From Macrocystis pyrifera (lineage: Eukaryota; Sar; Phaeophyceae; Laminariales; Laminariaceae): a DNA stretch of 64,000 nucleotides. How positions within the stretch are numbered: position 1 is the stretch's first letter; every line of letters starts with the position of its first letter. The translations under genes and the position numbers were made by a program. Shown in pieces: positions 11,908 to 24,359 of this stretch. The notes below the pieces were generated by a model, which did not search any database, had not been told where the DNA came from, and worked only from the letters and a program-made list of their open reading frames with translations. The stretch spans positions 13,596,528-13,660,527 of the forward strand of contig JASSKH010000005.1 in the NCBI GenBank assembly GCA_031763025.1, in the 5' to 3' direction.

Positions 11908-12212
11908 ACTTTTACTTTCCAGCCTAACTCGTAGGAGGTTTTACCCTCGACGATCTTCTGGACAAGCCGTGGTCACAGGTGTCGTCCCTTCTCCCCCCCC
12001 CCCGGTACGTGCCTTTAGTTTTTGTCGCGCATAGGGTTCAGCATTCCCACTGCTCGTCGATTTTCATCGAATATAGCCAACTCACGCTTTCGCGCTTTCC
12101 GCTTATCATTTTTTTTATGCAAGAAAAAGTCCCTACGTATGAGCATGCACTCGGTGAAACTTGAACCCACGAAATTGATCTTGATAGGCACGCGGACCAC
12201 CTACCAAGCCAC
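11908..12212 (-). mobile_element. tRNA-derived SINE copy
   Basis: On the minus strand it starts with a tRNA-like head: GCTTGGTAGGTGGTCCGCG (A-box-like) and GTGGGTTCAAGTTTCACC (B-box-like). It ends in an A-rich tail after TGGAAAGTAAAAGTGACG. The body holds the GCGCGAAAGCGTGAGTTGG and GGGTTCAGC-type blocks shared by the other copies. The internal boxes would be the RNA polymerase III promoter. Confidence 0.8.
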
Positions 12213-12226
12213 CGGGGACGCCGGTA

Positions 12227-12429
12227 TTACGGAGGACCGGTACAAACAAAAACCTATATATATATATTTAATACCTATATTTACTACTACGGGGGACCAT
12301 AGTAAATAGGACCAAATATTTTTAGTAAAAATAGGTAAATATATAGGTTTTTATGTATACCATAGGTCCTATTAACTATGGACCCCCGTAAATAGCAATA
12401 TTTGGTCCAATTTACCCTGGTCCCCCGTG
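12227..12429. mobile_element. MITE-1 copy containing a second MITE-1 copy
   Basis: The outer copy (TTACGGAGGACC...GGTCCCCCGTG) is split at its TTTACTA|GCAATATT loop by a full copy at 12287-12392 (CTACGGGGGACC...GGACCCCCGTAA). The outer halves join cleanly when the inner copy and one TA are removed. Confidence 0.85.
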
Positions 12430-12924
12430 TATAGTGTACCACGAATACTATAGCACTGCTGCTCTACTAGTTACGGTGCGCTCCTTCAAGGTCATGGATG
12501 CAGTAGGATTCGCAGAATAGATCATACGAGCATATGTACAAACGCCCTAGACATACCGCCGTGGTGTTACACAGCTTTGAGCTTCGAGAGCAACAGCGGA
12601 AACATTTAACATACTGCTGTAGCACTAATACAACCAATACGTTTACAATATGTAGTACTGCTGTAGTTGGATAGAAAAAAAGCAAAAACGGTTCGACGTG
12701 AAGACAACACACACTGACAGCAGACACCTATTAATAGACGAACAGCAGCAGCTAGTGCTGTGACTAGCCTGGACTTCACTGTCGCAGCTGGCCATATAGT
12801 TGGATTATTAACAGTTGGGTGTGGCAAGGTGAGCCAACTAAGGCCTATTCTTATCGGAGAGCGTTTTATTCCAGAATTCCCCAAGTTTGGAAATAATTCA
12901 CACCTCGGACAGATCAGCTCACGG

Positions 12925-13235
12925 TAGCTCACCGGTGAGCTACGTGAGCTATACATGTTTTCCTGGCTCGAGCTATAGGAGGATAGCTCATCTGCACATG
13001 TTTTCGAAGCTTAGCTATAGAGGATAGCTCGTCTGCACATATATGTCCAGAGTGAGCTATAGGAGCTACACGAGCTAGCTCATCTACCCCCGAGATAAAT
13101 CTTGAGCTATAGGCGGTAGCTCATCTGCACATGTTTTCAAAGCTTGAGCTATAGGCGATAGCTCATCTGCGCATGTTTTCAAAGCTTGAGTTATAGGGGA
13201 TAGATGAGCTACTACTGCTGTAGTTCATGAGCTGT
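12925..13235. repeat. Minisatellite block, left (unit about 40 bp)
   Basis: Imperfect tandem units built on GAGCTATAGG and GATAGCTCATCTGCACATG plus TTTTCAAAGCTT. Within each unit GAGCTAT and ATAGCTC form a short inverted repeat, so units can fold into hairpins. Confidence 0.85.
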
Positions 13236-13414
13236 ACAAGAGACCTATACAAGTACGCACAATAGAACGATATCAACACAAACTATATTGTGTGTGTCAT
13301 ACGGTACAGGTACAGTCAGTATGTGATCTTATATGAGATCGGACCTGCTTCTGTTCTGAAGATACCTGACGATAGATCGACACCCAACAGAATTTGAATT
13401 TTCGTTTTTTTGCA

Positions 13415-13680
13415 GCAGCTATAATATACAAGCAGCTGTCAGTTGTCACCATGCACACCACCAAGAGGCGCTCGCACAGAACACAACACCGACACCCCAC
13501 ATCAACACCCCTAGCATGCCCACGACCCGGGGTAGCGGCTCTGGCGGCGCTTCGGCCTTAGACCAGGCTGGCGGCGGACAGCAACCGGATCCATCGATGG
13601 ATGTGGACCCCACGAACAACGTCATCCATGTGGATGAGGACAACGATCAAACCCAGGCCGAACCCATCATATTCCTATAC
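13415..13680 (+). CDS. Possible exon between two minisatellite blocks
   Basis: After a T-rich acceptor (TTTTTTTGCAG) a frame of about 85 codons stays open. It reads ...HHQEALAQNTTPTP, MPTTRGSGSGGASALDQAGG and PSMDVDPTNNVIHVDEDNDQ. The composition (acidic, Gly/Ser-rich) is coding-like, but no donor or domain is clear. It lies between two blocks of the GAGCTATAGG minisatellite, so it may be the unique core of a larger repeated unit rather than a host gene. Confidence 0.25.
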
Positions 13681-13739
13681 ATACGCAGTTGTCCCGGAGG
13701 CCTTTCAGCTACTTATCTTACACGCATGTGCTGCCGAGA

Positions 13740-14165
13740 AAGAGCTACAATGAGCTGCGTGCATGAGCTATGACTACGTTTTCCGGGGGTGAGCTATAGG
13801 CGATAGCTCATCTGCACATGTTCCTGCTTGAGCTATAGGCGGTAGCTCATCTGCACATGTTTTGAAGGCTTGAGCTATGGGTGGTAGCTCATCTGCACAT
13901 GTTTTGAAGTCTTGAGCTACAGGTGGTAGCTCATCTGCACATGTTTTGAAGGCTTGAGCTACAGAAAATAACTCATCTACACACATTTTCCCAGGCTGAG
14001 CTATAGGAGCTACATGGGCTAGCTCAGCTGCGCCTAAGATGAGCTATAGGAGCTACATGAGCTACGCATGTTTCCCCCGGCTTGAGCTATAGGCGGTAGC
14101 TTATCTGCACATGCTTTCGAAGCTTGAGCTATACACGATAGATGAGCTAGCTCATGAGCTGTCCT
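13740..14165. repeat. Minisatellite block, right
   Basis: The same GAGCTATAGG / GGTAGCTCATCTGCACATG units, about ten, some degenerate (ACTCATCTACACACA). It is separated from the left block by about 500 bp of unique, coding-like sequence. Confidence 0.85.
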
Positions 14166-14799
14166 AAGTGTGAAAATAATTGGACACATATATCAAGATA
14201 CGGAGGCGTTCTGTCACAATTTGTGAAATTCTTCAGAATGTTTGGAAAAAAAATCAGGAAAATCTGACAGGTGAAAAAATTGCGCGAAAAAAATATGGAA
14301 ATTATGGAAAAAAAAGGTCTTGCGATAAGAATGACCCTAACAGACTTTTTTTTCGTCGTAATTCCTAGTACAAGTAGTGTGACCCCGGATCATCTGAGCT
14401 ACTCTAAGGAGGGAGAGAGGAAGAAAGAGCGCGTTAAATAATTTGGGAGTAAAGAATTTCAGGCTGAGAAAAATGGAAAATAAAACATGCACTACAGCTA
14501 TACCGGAAGCATTGGTGCTCGTGAGCGCCGAAAGCCACCCAGTGGTAGATCCAACATGCCTGGTAGTATTTAAGAGCCTATGCTCAACGTTCATATCACA
14601 ATAAGCCGCGAGCCTTACTCGTAGCCAAAATACGCAGAAGCCATAACAGCAGCAGTACACCGAAACTATGCAGCATAACTTTATATCCGTCAGTTGATAC
14701 TTGAACAGCAGTAGCGATACCTACAGCAGTAGTATCACGGCATCAAAGCAGCAGGACACTCGGAAGTGTCTTAACTTACTCTCACTCAAGATTTTATTT

Positions 14800-14890
14800 C
14801 TGGGTCGTAGTTTGTGACCACAGAGCTTGTATACACTACATGAATGGACGAAGGAACTAACACGGAGCCTGGGTGCGCTGGATGTCAAGC
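14800..14890 (+). mobile_element. LINE 3'-tail fragment
   Basis: GTGACCACAGAGCTTGTA and GCTGGATGTC boxes of the tail are recognisable; ends are worn. Confidence 0.5.
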
Positions 14891-15124
14891 GGGGGGGGCG
14901 GGCGTAACCCATTTGTTGCTTGCCTTGGTCATCGAAATGAAGGTTTCGTTCGAACAGCACACAAAACCTGTGCACACCTCGTATATCGTGTACGCGGGCC
15001 TTTTTTGCATTTTCCTACAATAATAGTACACCTATCTACGTGTATAGATTCTCCGTGTGTTTTCTCGCGGCCGCCGCAGGCTACATCATGCCAATCACCC
15101 ACCGAGAGATCACGCAGAGCACAG

Positions 15125-15250
15125 CACCAACAACAATGGCAACACCAACACCACCAACAATAACAACGTCAACAACAACACCCACACCCAACACTCACAC
15201 CAACAACAACACCAACACCACCAACAACACCAATACCATCACCAACAAGC
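15125..15250. repeat. AAC/ACC-rich microsatellite
   Basis: ACCAACAACAA, CACCAACACCACC and similar triplets for about 125 bp; frames rich in Thr/Asn are by-products. Confidence 0.8.
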
Positions 15251-15884
15251 GAGCGCGCGAATCGGGAGCAACTTCTTGCGAAAAGTCATCAACCGAAGCC
15301 GGGATCGTCACATCGTCACTCATAAATCAACCGCGTTTTTTTTTTTTTTCTTCAAGGGCACCAAACAAAAAAAGTGGCCAACGTATTCACAGCTATATAT
15401 CGGCACACCTACGTAAGACCCCTTCAACACACCAGGAGCGAAAAAAAAAATCGAACCCCGATTCCCAGAGTGCCAGTCTGCGGTCGACCTGTCTCTAGAA
15501 GAACGAGAGCTGTAGCTCGAACAACATTTTTTCCCAAGAACTATGGCATGGGTCGTTCCATGGCGGGTGTCCGTTGGCTGTTTCTTCCATGGTTGACCAT
15601 GATATATAGTACCATGGTTAATAACCATGGGTTGAACCATGGACCGGTACGATACTGCTGCAGGACCCTGCCGTACGTACTCATCATTTCGCTGGACGCT
15701 CCCACTATTACCGCAAAGAGACTCGAGTTTAGCACAGGGATGGATGGATGCGATCGTTTCGTTTTCTTCAGCGCTTTTTTTCTCGCAACGGAAAAAGAGG
15801 GCACTATGAACATCAGTACATAAAAAGTCGAACGCGATATTTTCGGAAGGCTCTCTCGGCCAGGTCGTCCCGAAAAAACACATT

Positions 15885-16095
15885 TTCTTGTTCGGCATTA
15901 TTGGCGACCTTAAGCTTGACCTTCCCGTTCTGGGAACAAAAAAGGAGCGCCGAATAAACGGTCGCACCCCTGTGCGAACTCGAACGACTCTTTCCAAAAA
16001 AAACTTTTTTTGCTCGGCATTATTGGCGACCTTAACCTTAACCTTCCCGTTCTGGATAAAAAGGGAGCGCCGAAAAAACCATCACACCCCTGTGC
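15885..16095. repeat. Tandem duplication, unit about 122 bp
   Basis: CGGCATTATTGGCGACCTTAA, ACCTTCCCGTTCTGG, GGAGCGCCGAA and CCCCTGTGCGAA each occur twice in order. Confidence 0.8.
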
Positions 16096-16737
16096 GAATT
16101 CGAACGCCTCTTCACCGTACTTGAAACGACGTGTGGTACATATATATGGTATCTCACACACGTGCGGTCATAACCGTCTAAAAGCTGCACTAGCTGCAAG
16201 GTGGATGATTTAAAAGTCGCCAGCCACAGCAGCAGCAGCAGGGATTCCAACAATCCGACTATTGGGGTTTCCTTGTTTAGGGTACAGGCTTATTCGCTGC
16301 GGGGTGCTCATTTCCCAGGGAGACCACTCGCGCAGATAGCGAGCGGAGGTCTGAGAGGTCTGCAGCATGACCTATGGCGCATCGAAACCCATCGCCACCG
16401 CCGGCGCCGGCGACGATGGCAGTGCCGATGTCAAAAAGCTTCATCCGCGTCTAAAAAGGGTTGCTATTAACTTCAGTGGTTGAGATACGACTTTGGCCCA
16501 GAAAAATAGTCACCGTTTGATCTTCACATCAGACTCCGGACGGGGGCAATATTATCGGCCAGCGTGGCTATCATACCAATGTGGACGGACATCGAAGGGC
16601 CGTTAGATCGTATCGGTATATCTATGCCAGCAACGGTCTACATACATTTCCGTCGTGAGTAGAAGGTAGCAGCGCGCCTTCGTGTCAAATAGCTATTAAT
16701 AGCTGCCCTGCGCACGCGTGGAAGATCATCCGTGCAT

Positions 16738-18312
16738 TGTGTGTGAGGGGGTTCTTCACATAAAACCGTTCCTTCTACCTGTCGACACCATTGTCCGTGC
16801 CGACTTCCTCATTCCTGTGGTCATAGAACCACGCCGCAGAGATACTACAGGTACTTTTGTTATGCGGTAAGCAGAGCAGACAACGCAATGTCATGCCATC
16901 GTACTAGACACAACAGGCACGACATACACATTCCATGGAAAAAAAAACAAAAGAAACAAGCAAACAAAAATCGACACAAAAAAGAAAAAAGTGTCGCGCT
17001 CCCCCGTAGAGGATGTGGCAAGACAGTACAGAACGAGCTAAAGAAACAATACAACTATGTGTACACGGCAGAACAAGACCACGAACGATGGGGCGAAAAA
17101 ATAACAGGCAAACCGAGGCACAAAAAAACAAAAGCACCCGGCAGGCAACCGGCAGCAGTTTGTGGTACGAGTAGCATAGATAGGTTCTATCTACTATTCA
17201 TATTAATAGTCCGTCTGGTACCTTGCTAGCCTGTCTGCCGTCTCCGTTCTGCTTTCGTCAACCATGCCCCACCCACAGAGAGGATGCGTCAGACAATCAA
17301 AGAAGACGTAACCAAAAAAGCAGGCTCGTCATCCATCCACGTCACAAGCGACAAGACTCCTGCCACAAGAACAAGAAGGAAGAAATATAAAAAGCAACAG
17401 TGAGAAAATCTCGGAGGATCAAAGCCCAACAAGAAAAAGGAAACGAAGGGAGATCACGTTCGAACCAGCTGCAGCAGTTGGCGGCAGGAGCAGCATAGAA
17501 TTGTTCCACTCACTAGTTGGCCTGGTGCCTTGCTACCCGTGTCTACCGTCTCCTTCCTACTTTCGTCCGCCGCGATTTCTCTTCCTGTTGCCCCGCCTGC
17601 CCCCATTCCCTTGGTCGGGTTTTTTTCCACTACTTCCTCCTGTTTCCCCCCCTTCCCCCCCCTTCCCCCCTTCCCTTGGGCACGACCCACGGCGGATGCG
17701 CGGCGCCGCCTACTCAGCTGTGCCTCATCCTCGTGCTACTTCAACACGAACCATTCGGCTGCTTCAAGGACCCCCCGGTACCACTTCCCCGTTTGAGTTG
17801 CTGCAGTGGACCACAGGCGTTCTCAACTTCAAACACCAAGGGGCAGCATTCCGTTGATCCTTCGGTGGCTCGGAACTCCCTAACGTTCTAGACTATGCAT
17901 CTACGCCAACTCTTAAAATGTCCGCAAGGTCTCGGGTTCTCCCCACCAGCCACCTCCCCCGAACATTGCTCGACAGGGTATTCGCTCCTTGCTTTGCTGT
18001 GTCACTACCCCCGCAAAGAAGAGCCGCCGCCAACGGATTGTCGTTTCGATGCTCTCGCGAAGTGTCATCTTGTATGGCCTTCGCGTAGGACAGGTTGGTG
18101 TGGTCGGTACGAAGTCGGCGCTGGAAGCCAATGACTCGCAAGAGGGCTTGGTGAGCCTTTCCAAGCTTGGCAAACGTGTTTCGCTGTGAGGGTCCACGTC
18201 GCACGCCCGTACAGCAGGGTCTGAATCACCTCGGCCTTCGTTCAGCATTCAGACTTTCAGACAAAGCGGGGCGGTCGTCCTATTATAGCACACAACTCCG
18301 GACCGATCACAT
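16738..18312 (-). mobile_element. LINE copy 1, 5'-truncated, inside kinase A intron 1
   Basis: This is the same element as at 38.9 and 41.4 kb. The tail begins at 16738 (TTCTTCACATAAAACCG) and the copy stops in the C-terminal coding region at about 18312. Coding remnants at about 17600-18290 include NTFAKLGKAHQALLRVIGFQ and RRLRTDHTNLSYAKA, broken by several frameshifts. It is transcribed in sense as part of the 14.6-kb intron. Confidence 0.8.
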
Positions 18313-18314
18313 CG

Positions 18315-20750
18315 CACCAGCAGTGCGTACGTACACACCTGGTGCCAGGTATCACACATGCTTCGGGTTGTTGCAGCCGAGTACACCCCGGACTGCTGTT
18401 TCTTGCGGCAATCGTCACTTTTTTCGACACTTCTTCCCTCCCCCCCCACCCAAGCCCAACAAAACTTACTTGCTGGTTATTGGTCCCAAGTCTACTCGTA
18501 CAGACATGTGGATGTCGAGCGGTATAAATAACGGGTTAATTAGAACACGCACATATAGAGATATATGCACGCAAAGTACGCTATCGAGCGGCCATTTTGA
18601 CAACTGAGCCCACCATTGTAGGGACAATTTTCAATTTTTTCTTGGAAATTACGATTTGCAGGATGATTTTTTCGGTGGTAAAACGAGCTGTAGTGCACGG
18701 GGGGGGGGGGGGGGGTCAGTCAAGGGGTCGATGCTCATACAGGCAGTGCCGCCATACAGGGCATCCTCCCAAAAAAAAAAAACGAGTCATAAGAAAAGCA
18801 GGCTGATATTTACAGCAAGATAAGAAATTCGGGATTCGTTGTATTGAAGTTAGCACCCATTCGCACAACAAGAAATCCAACCCCGACCAGCCCTCCTGTT
18901 TCTTGCTACTTGGGTGTTCCTGCACTGCGGATGAATGTCTTAGGTCTAGCAGTACAGCTGACTGTTTTCTCTCAAGTGCGTCACCACCTCTCTACGCAAC
19001 ACTCAAGTACTACGTACTATATCCTGAATTTGTTTTTCGATTTCACAGCTTCGACGTATTTTTTTCTTCATATCTTAATATATATTCATTAAAACGAAAA
19101 AAAAAAAACATGAGCTATCGAGGACTTCGTCGAAACTCGTCTTTGCAGAACTGTCGTTATGTAACACCATGGGCGAAATAGAGGACCGCATGGTCTTGAT
19201 ATTGATGTCTAAACGCTCCGTCTACTGCTGGTATACAATAATACAGTAGGACTACCGTACCACTGTAGACTAGAGTAGTGCTCTAAACTTCTCCTACGGA
19301 TCATTGGCGTCCAGGGCCGACAACGCACCGACCAACTATGTCGGTCTTATGGCCGAGGGCGGCGGACTGTTTCATGGCGAGGTGGGGCGGGGACGAGGCG
19401 GAGAGGAGCTGGCTACGCCGCGCAGCTGAGGACGCCAAGAGCGGCGACAAGGGGACGGGGCCAGTCGTACTGATACAGCAGTTGTCGACGAATGCAGAAA
19501 GGAAATGATAGATCGCGTGGCAAGGTATCGGTTCGACTAGCCCTTGAATTCTCTTAATAGTAGTTTTTGTTTGTCTGCTTCTTATTGAGTTGGTCAGTCG
19601 GGGGGGCGCAACAGCGGCAGTACTGACACTTGACACCGCTGTTGACGTTCCCGAATATGTTTTGTAGCAGAGACGGGAACCCATGTTACATTCACCGCCT
19701 CGAACACGATTTTCTCTTCTTTCTCCTCCCTTTTCTTTCTTGCTCTTTGCCTTGTTTCTCGATCAGATTATTGATGATGGTTGTTTGTTTTGGCCCCCAC
19801 GCCGTCCTTATGCCGGTCTCTTCCTCTCCTTCGTGTTGCTTCGTCCGTGCATCAGTTTTGGGTTCCTCTTGAGCACATACAGCGGTATGCTTTTCTTCTC
19901 TTCATAACAGATTTCGTAATTTCCTTGCGCCATTCGTATCATGTTTCATTTCATCATTATTTTCGTTTTGATTGTCTTCTTGTTCTTTCTTATCGGTCTG
20001 GGTCATGTTGTGTTCTCGTACCCAGTACGTTGGCATTTCACCTGCTATACCAATTCACTTGTGCGATGACTTTTTCGGGATTCATCTGTCTCAAATCTGT
20101 GACCACAATAAAAATCGCTACGACCTCTTCAGGGTAGGGAATCAGGACAGACGCTGGGAGTACTATCAATACAGGAGTTGGGTAGAAATAACGGTTTCAT
20201 GTGAAGACGACACAAAACACACAAGGTACACTATCATAAAAGTGAATCCGCACGGGCCACCGTAATACTTTTGTACCGTATTACACGTATACTACACCTA
20301 GTACTGCTGTGTGACACGCAAGAAACACCCCCCCCCAAGCTGACTTTCTCGACGACGAGGATAGTGCAAACGCCGATCTTGACAAGATCCTCCCGACGCC
20401 GTTAAATAATTTTCGAAATCGGCCCAGAAATGCTTCCAAAAAAGGGGGTAATCTTGGGTGTTTGTATCATACGGTACGTACGGTATACACGACGGCTGCT
20501 GTTTTGGACTTTTGCCACTCGTATACCAGAGGGCACGTGTTAAATAAACTACAAGGCTGCGATCCGCGGGCGGATATATGCCGCCCACTGTGCTCGCTCA
20601 AGGAAGCAGATACATGCTCGACCTGTCTGTGGTGATCCTACTGTCACGAAACCGAAAAGGAGTAAGTAAACCGCAACTACAGCAGTCGCCTTTACGGCAT
20701 ACTTGGTAGGTAGCGATTCCGTTGCTTTCAACCCTGTAATAATTTGTACT
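18315..20750. other. Kinase A intron 1, no gene recognised
   Basis: Contains a G run at 18701-18716. A GC-rich patch at 19310-19470 has a short frame ending GLMAEGGGLFHGEVGRGRGG, possibly coding but without neighbours or domain. Confidence 0.4.
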
Positions 20751-20751
20751 G

Positions 20752-20855
20752 TTACGAGGGACCGTAGTAAATAGGACCAAATGTCGTTAGTAAAAAAGGG
20801 AAATATATAGGTTTTTGTGTGTACCGTAGGTCCTATTTATTATGGTCCCCCGTGA
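20752..20855. mobile_element. MITE-1 copy beside TATTAATA
   Basis: TTACGAGGGACCGTAG to GGTCCCCCGTGA; the right TA is the start of a TATTAATA word (20856-20863). Confidence 0.88.
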
Positions 20856-20864
20856 TATTAATAA

Positions 20865-22195
20865 TAGTGACCTACACGCCCTGTAAAAGGCGTGATCGAA
20901 TTACCACACCAAGCTCGCAAAGATGAGTTTTGAGTACGTATTCGATCTCACAGCTTCGTTTTTTTTCTTTTCTCAAACTATAGTATTAATAGCATACCAG
21001 TAGACAAAGTGTAAGGCAGACAGAAAGGCAGAGGAAGCTCACGACTCGGTGCCACGGTCGATTTGCAACTACCTAGAGCTCAGAAGTGGCGGCACTCGGC
21101 GACCAATCCTGAAAAAAATGGTCCCCAATCGGCATAAAAGAACCCGAGGATCGATCCTGAAGAAGAAACATTTGCCAGTCGTGTCTGAGAGGTGCGAGAC
21201 TAAAACCGAACGGGACAGCTCAGCTGGGGTAGACAAACTTAAGAAAGTCTACTACTGCTGTATATACCGGGCGCTTGGTAACACACACCGAACAGCAGCG
21301 TATCGAACCATGGGCGAAAACGTCGGGGCATACACAAAAAAAACATACCAGGTATTTGTTACCGGTGTCATATGTACGATTGACCACTTCAACGCGACGA
21401 CGCACGCCCAAACGCCACAACCATCAAACTATTGATACCTGGTACTCGTACGTATTTACTCTTTCCTTTTCGCAAGATAGATACGGTATGGTCCTGTTGG
21501 GTGTTGATTCTGTTGGTTGGCTCTGCCTTGCTGTTGGCTATCGCCCCTGGATTTTGGAATCTATTCCTCAGCGGGGAGATCTGGCGAGTTGCTGATTATT
21601 ACATTTTTTCGTTTTTATAGAAAACATATCGGTACCAAGTACCAGGTAGAAATACATGTATTATTAAAAAAAGGTGTACGCGCAGATGTATCCGAATCTT
21701 CGCAGACCTATGATAGAAGATAAGATGATATGATATGATGATACTACACTGGGCGTAAATATAAGGACCGTTCGGTATTGATACTAATGTATAAATGGTA
21801 CTTTATATTTACGCCCAGCGTGGTCGCGTACCTACTGCAATGTCGGCATCTCTGAACTTACCATGACTTGTGGTCTCTGGTGGTTCGTGGCTTGGGTCGT
21901 ATTTTTCCTGCAGTCCAACGCAGGCCAACGAGCGGTTGAGAAACCTCCTAGATATTTACAATATATTACTGTGATCATAACTATTCTAAAACTGCAAACC
22001 CTGCTGGCGCCGCTGGCCGTTTTCAGTTTTCACGGCTTTTTACGCGATGGTCGTATATATTATGAAACAAGCATAACCACAGGCAGCAGCCGTCGACGCA
22101 CATCATAACTCAAAACGTTCGTCGTGCTTCTCGAGTGCTGCGGTACATAAACACACAACGGCAGTCGGTGTGAAACCTTACCCCCTAAGAGTACG
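20865..22195. other. Kinase A intron 1, no gene recognised
   Basis: Holds the small MITE at 21750 and three TACCWGGTA words (21346, 21436, 21640); otherwise unique. Confidence 0.45.
21750..21826. mobile_element. Small MITE with CTGGGCGTAAATATAA ends
   Basis: A 77-bp element with arms ACTGGGCGTAAATATAAGG and TTTATATTTACGCCCAGCG. A second full copy is at 55453-55550 and fragments at 34480-34505, 50350-50440 and 52690-52755. Confidence 0.65.
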
Positions 22196-22198
22196 ATA

Positions 22199-22303
22199 TT
22201 ACGGAGGACCATAGTAAATAGGACCAAATGTTCTGAGTAAAAATCGGTAAATATACAGGTTTTTGTGTGTGCCGTACGTCCTATTTACTATGGTCCTCCG
22301 TGA
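22199..22303. mobile_element. MITE-1 copy
   Basis: TTACGGAGGACC to GGTCCTCCGTGA, flanked by TA. Confidence 0.9.
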
Positions 22304-22476
22304 TAGGAGGAACAGGATGCGACTGTGACGTGAAGTGATGGGCTTTGCGAAAGGTCGAGACATCACGAGCCCGCACATCACTGCTCCATGACCAGGAGCC
22401 CTGACACGAGTATTATTGGAGTAACAGCAGTACCTATTAACAGTATTAATAGTATAATATAGCTATATCTATGATA

Positions 22477-22775
22477 CAGCAGTAATGGTCCCTCTATAAA
22501 TGCCGGTTGCCCGCCATACGTACAACAACAGCAGTAGTGCCTGTGGAATCACTTGGTAACCCCTGTCAGATGGGATTCACCAGTGCGTTATTACGGGGGA
22601 CCATAGTAAATAGGACCCACGGTACACACAAAAACCTATATATTTACCTATTTTTACTAACAATATTTGGTCCTATTTACTATGGCCCCCCGTGATAGTT
22701 GGTGTGCGGGGTAGTGCCGGTTGCCGCTGTATTGCCGGTATTGTTGGCTGGCGTATACCAGCACGATAGACACCC
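22477..22775. mobile_element. MITE-2 copy split by MITE-1
   Basis: Starts TACAGCAGTAATGGTCCC and continues past the MITE-1 at 22591-22695 into GTGCCGGTTGCCGCTG and GTTGGCTGGCGTATACC; right terminus not clear. Confidence 0.75.
22591..22695. mobile_element. MITE-1 copy inserted in a MITE-2 copy
   Basis: TTACGGGGGACC to GGCCCCCCGTGA with TA duplications; the sequence on either side (ATTCACCAGTGCG and GTTGGTGTGCGG) is contiguous in other MITE-2 copies. Confidence 0.9.
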
Positions 22776-22779
22776 CGCT

Positions 22780-24180
22780 GCACGGAAGGTTCAGACTAGT
22801 TGTACGACAGCAGTACAAGTATAACAATTCGGTGAAGGATCAGTTCAGTGTGAGATGAGAGCAACTCAGCCGTCAATCAGTTCGTTCCACGTGGTGCTTG
22901 GCTGCAACGATGTGTCACTGCCCTGAGCGTGGCTGTCTGTCACCTGTGGCACCTCCTCTCTTGGGCAATTTCTGCAACTGACGAAAAATGGCACCTTGTA
23001 CTCGTACGTGTACCTGTCGGGAAAGGTTTGATCTTGCCGACTTCCGTCAGGGCCCGTCAATACTCGAGCAAACCACCAGTTTTGCTGCTGCTGCTGCCGC
23101 CGCTGCTGCTGCTTGTGTCTCGACTACGGCTGTTGTTTGTGCGCTTGGTCTGGCGCCATAACTCGTGTGCGATCACACTGCACTGCAGCCGTGCCCGTTG
23201 GTATCGTTGTCATTGTTGACCTCGCGGCAGTAGGTGATGCCTGGTGCTGTAGGTCATCGCCATTATAGTCTAGACAGCATAGCAATTGGAGTCTACAGTA
23301 GAGACAGGTGTCGTAGGAAAACAGAACCAAACTCAGTACGAGCGATTAAACTACAGCTTGTTAAGTAATAGTTACAGCAGTTTCGTACCAGTATGCAAGT
23401 CGGGGTCGAGCAGCAGGATGACATCGAGTTCCATGGCTACGTATGTATGTAATGTACCTGCTACCAGTACGTACTGGCACCTGGTGCCGGTGATCGTACT
23501 TGGTACCAGTACGAGTACGTACCAGCAGCATATCTTGGGAGAATAGGAGAGCAGAGAGGAGCTTCGTAGCCCGAGCCAGCAACACAGACACCAACAATGC
23601 AAAACACCAACCCAACACAGAGCGCCGCCATCTACATACTCGAGTTGCTAAACGTACTTGCTGCTGCTTGCTTGCAGAGCATACATATTCGGAATGACGA
23701 TACTGCTAGTACAGAGAGCCGAGCAGAGCGAGCTCAAAATTGACCAGGCATTACTCCAAACCACACCTGGGTATCATCGGTCTTTTATGAAGAAAATACG
23801 CGTACGTAGAACGAAACAAAAGTAGGAGCGTGCCGGAAACGCGGAAATGCGGAAAAGCCGTGCAGTTATCATACATCCAACATCCAAGACACAAAATACA
23901 CACACACAGAAGACACAAACCACACGTATTTTGAACACAAAACACACGAATTTTGTATCGCAACATCTTCGGCGGTGATACCGTTCATTCTTCCCGCCGA
24001 CAGCCGAGACATGGGAAACACCATCACGAAATACCTTCGCTCGTTTCTGATGCTACTCGTACCTCCGAACATTAACATTCACGTACTAGTGTACATGTAG
24101 TAGGATACCAGTACACACCTACTGCTGTACATACCGATCGCAATCACTATTATGCTGACACCAGTAGACATATACTCGTA
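22780..24180. other. Kinase A intron 1, first part, no gene recognised
   Basis: Dense in short palindromic words (GTACGTACTGGCACCTGGTG...) at 23440-23525; no exon evidence. Confidence 0.45.
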
Positions 24181-24186
24181 GCTCAC

Positions 24187-24357
24187 CTTGCTAGTCCCCT
24201 CCCTGACCGTCGAGAACGAGCCGTGGCCAAGCTCTTTGCCCAGCTGATAGGACTCCTCGAAGGCCGGCCGCTTCTTCCCTCCCACGCCGGCGCTTTCATT
24301 CCTTTGGGTGTGGGTGATGTGCACGCCCCCCCAAGTGTTCTCCTGCGGGTCGTGCAT
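24187..24357 (-). CDS. Kinase A, N-terminal exon with glycine-rich loop
   Basis: From the Met at 24357 the exon encodes 57 residues: a short polar leader (MHDPQENTWGGVH...), then KKRPAFEESYQLGKELGHGS and FSTVREGTSK. GHGSFSTV is the nucleotide-binding glycine loop, and FEESYQLGKELG is typical of the start of CaMKI-like kinase domains. The donor GTGAGC follows AAG in phase 0. The start is uncertain: the frame stays open upstream to a TGA near 24476, so translation could begin upstream through another exon. Possible acceptors (CCTCCAG, CCAGCAG) exist in that stretch. There is no signal peptide or membrane segment. Kinase domain assignment is firm; start site is tentative. Confidence 0.85.
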
Positions 24358-24359
24358 CT

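Larger units (their letters stand above)
14170..16735. other. Kinase A intron 1, no gene
   Basis: Unique AT-rich DNA with the LINE-tail fragment at 14.8 kb, the AAC microsatellite, the 122-bp duplication, and a CCATGG-rich palindromic patch at 15540-15645 (CCATGGTTAATAACCATGG). Confidence 0.5.
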
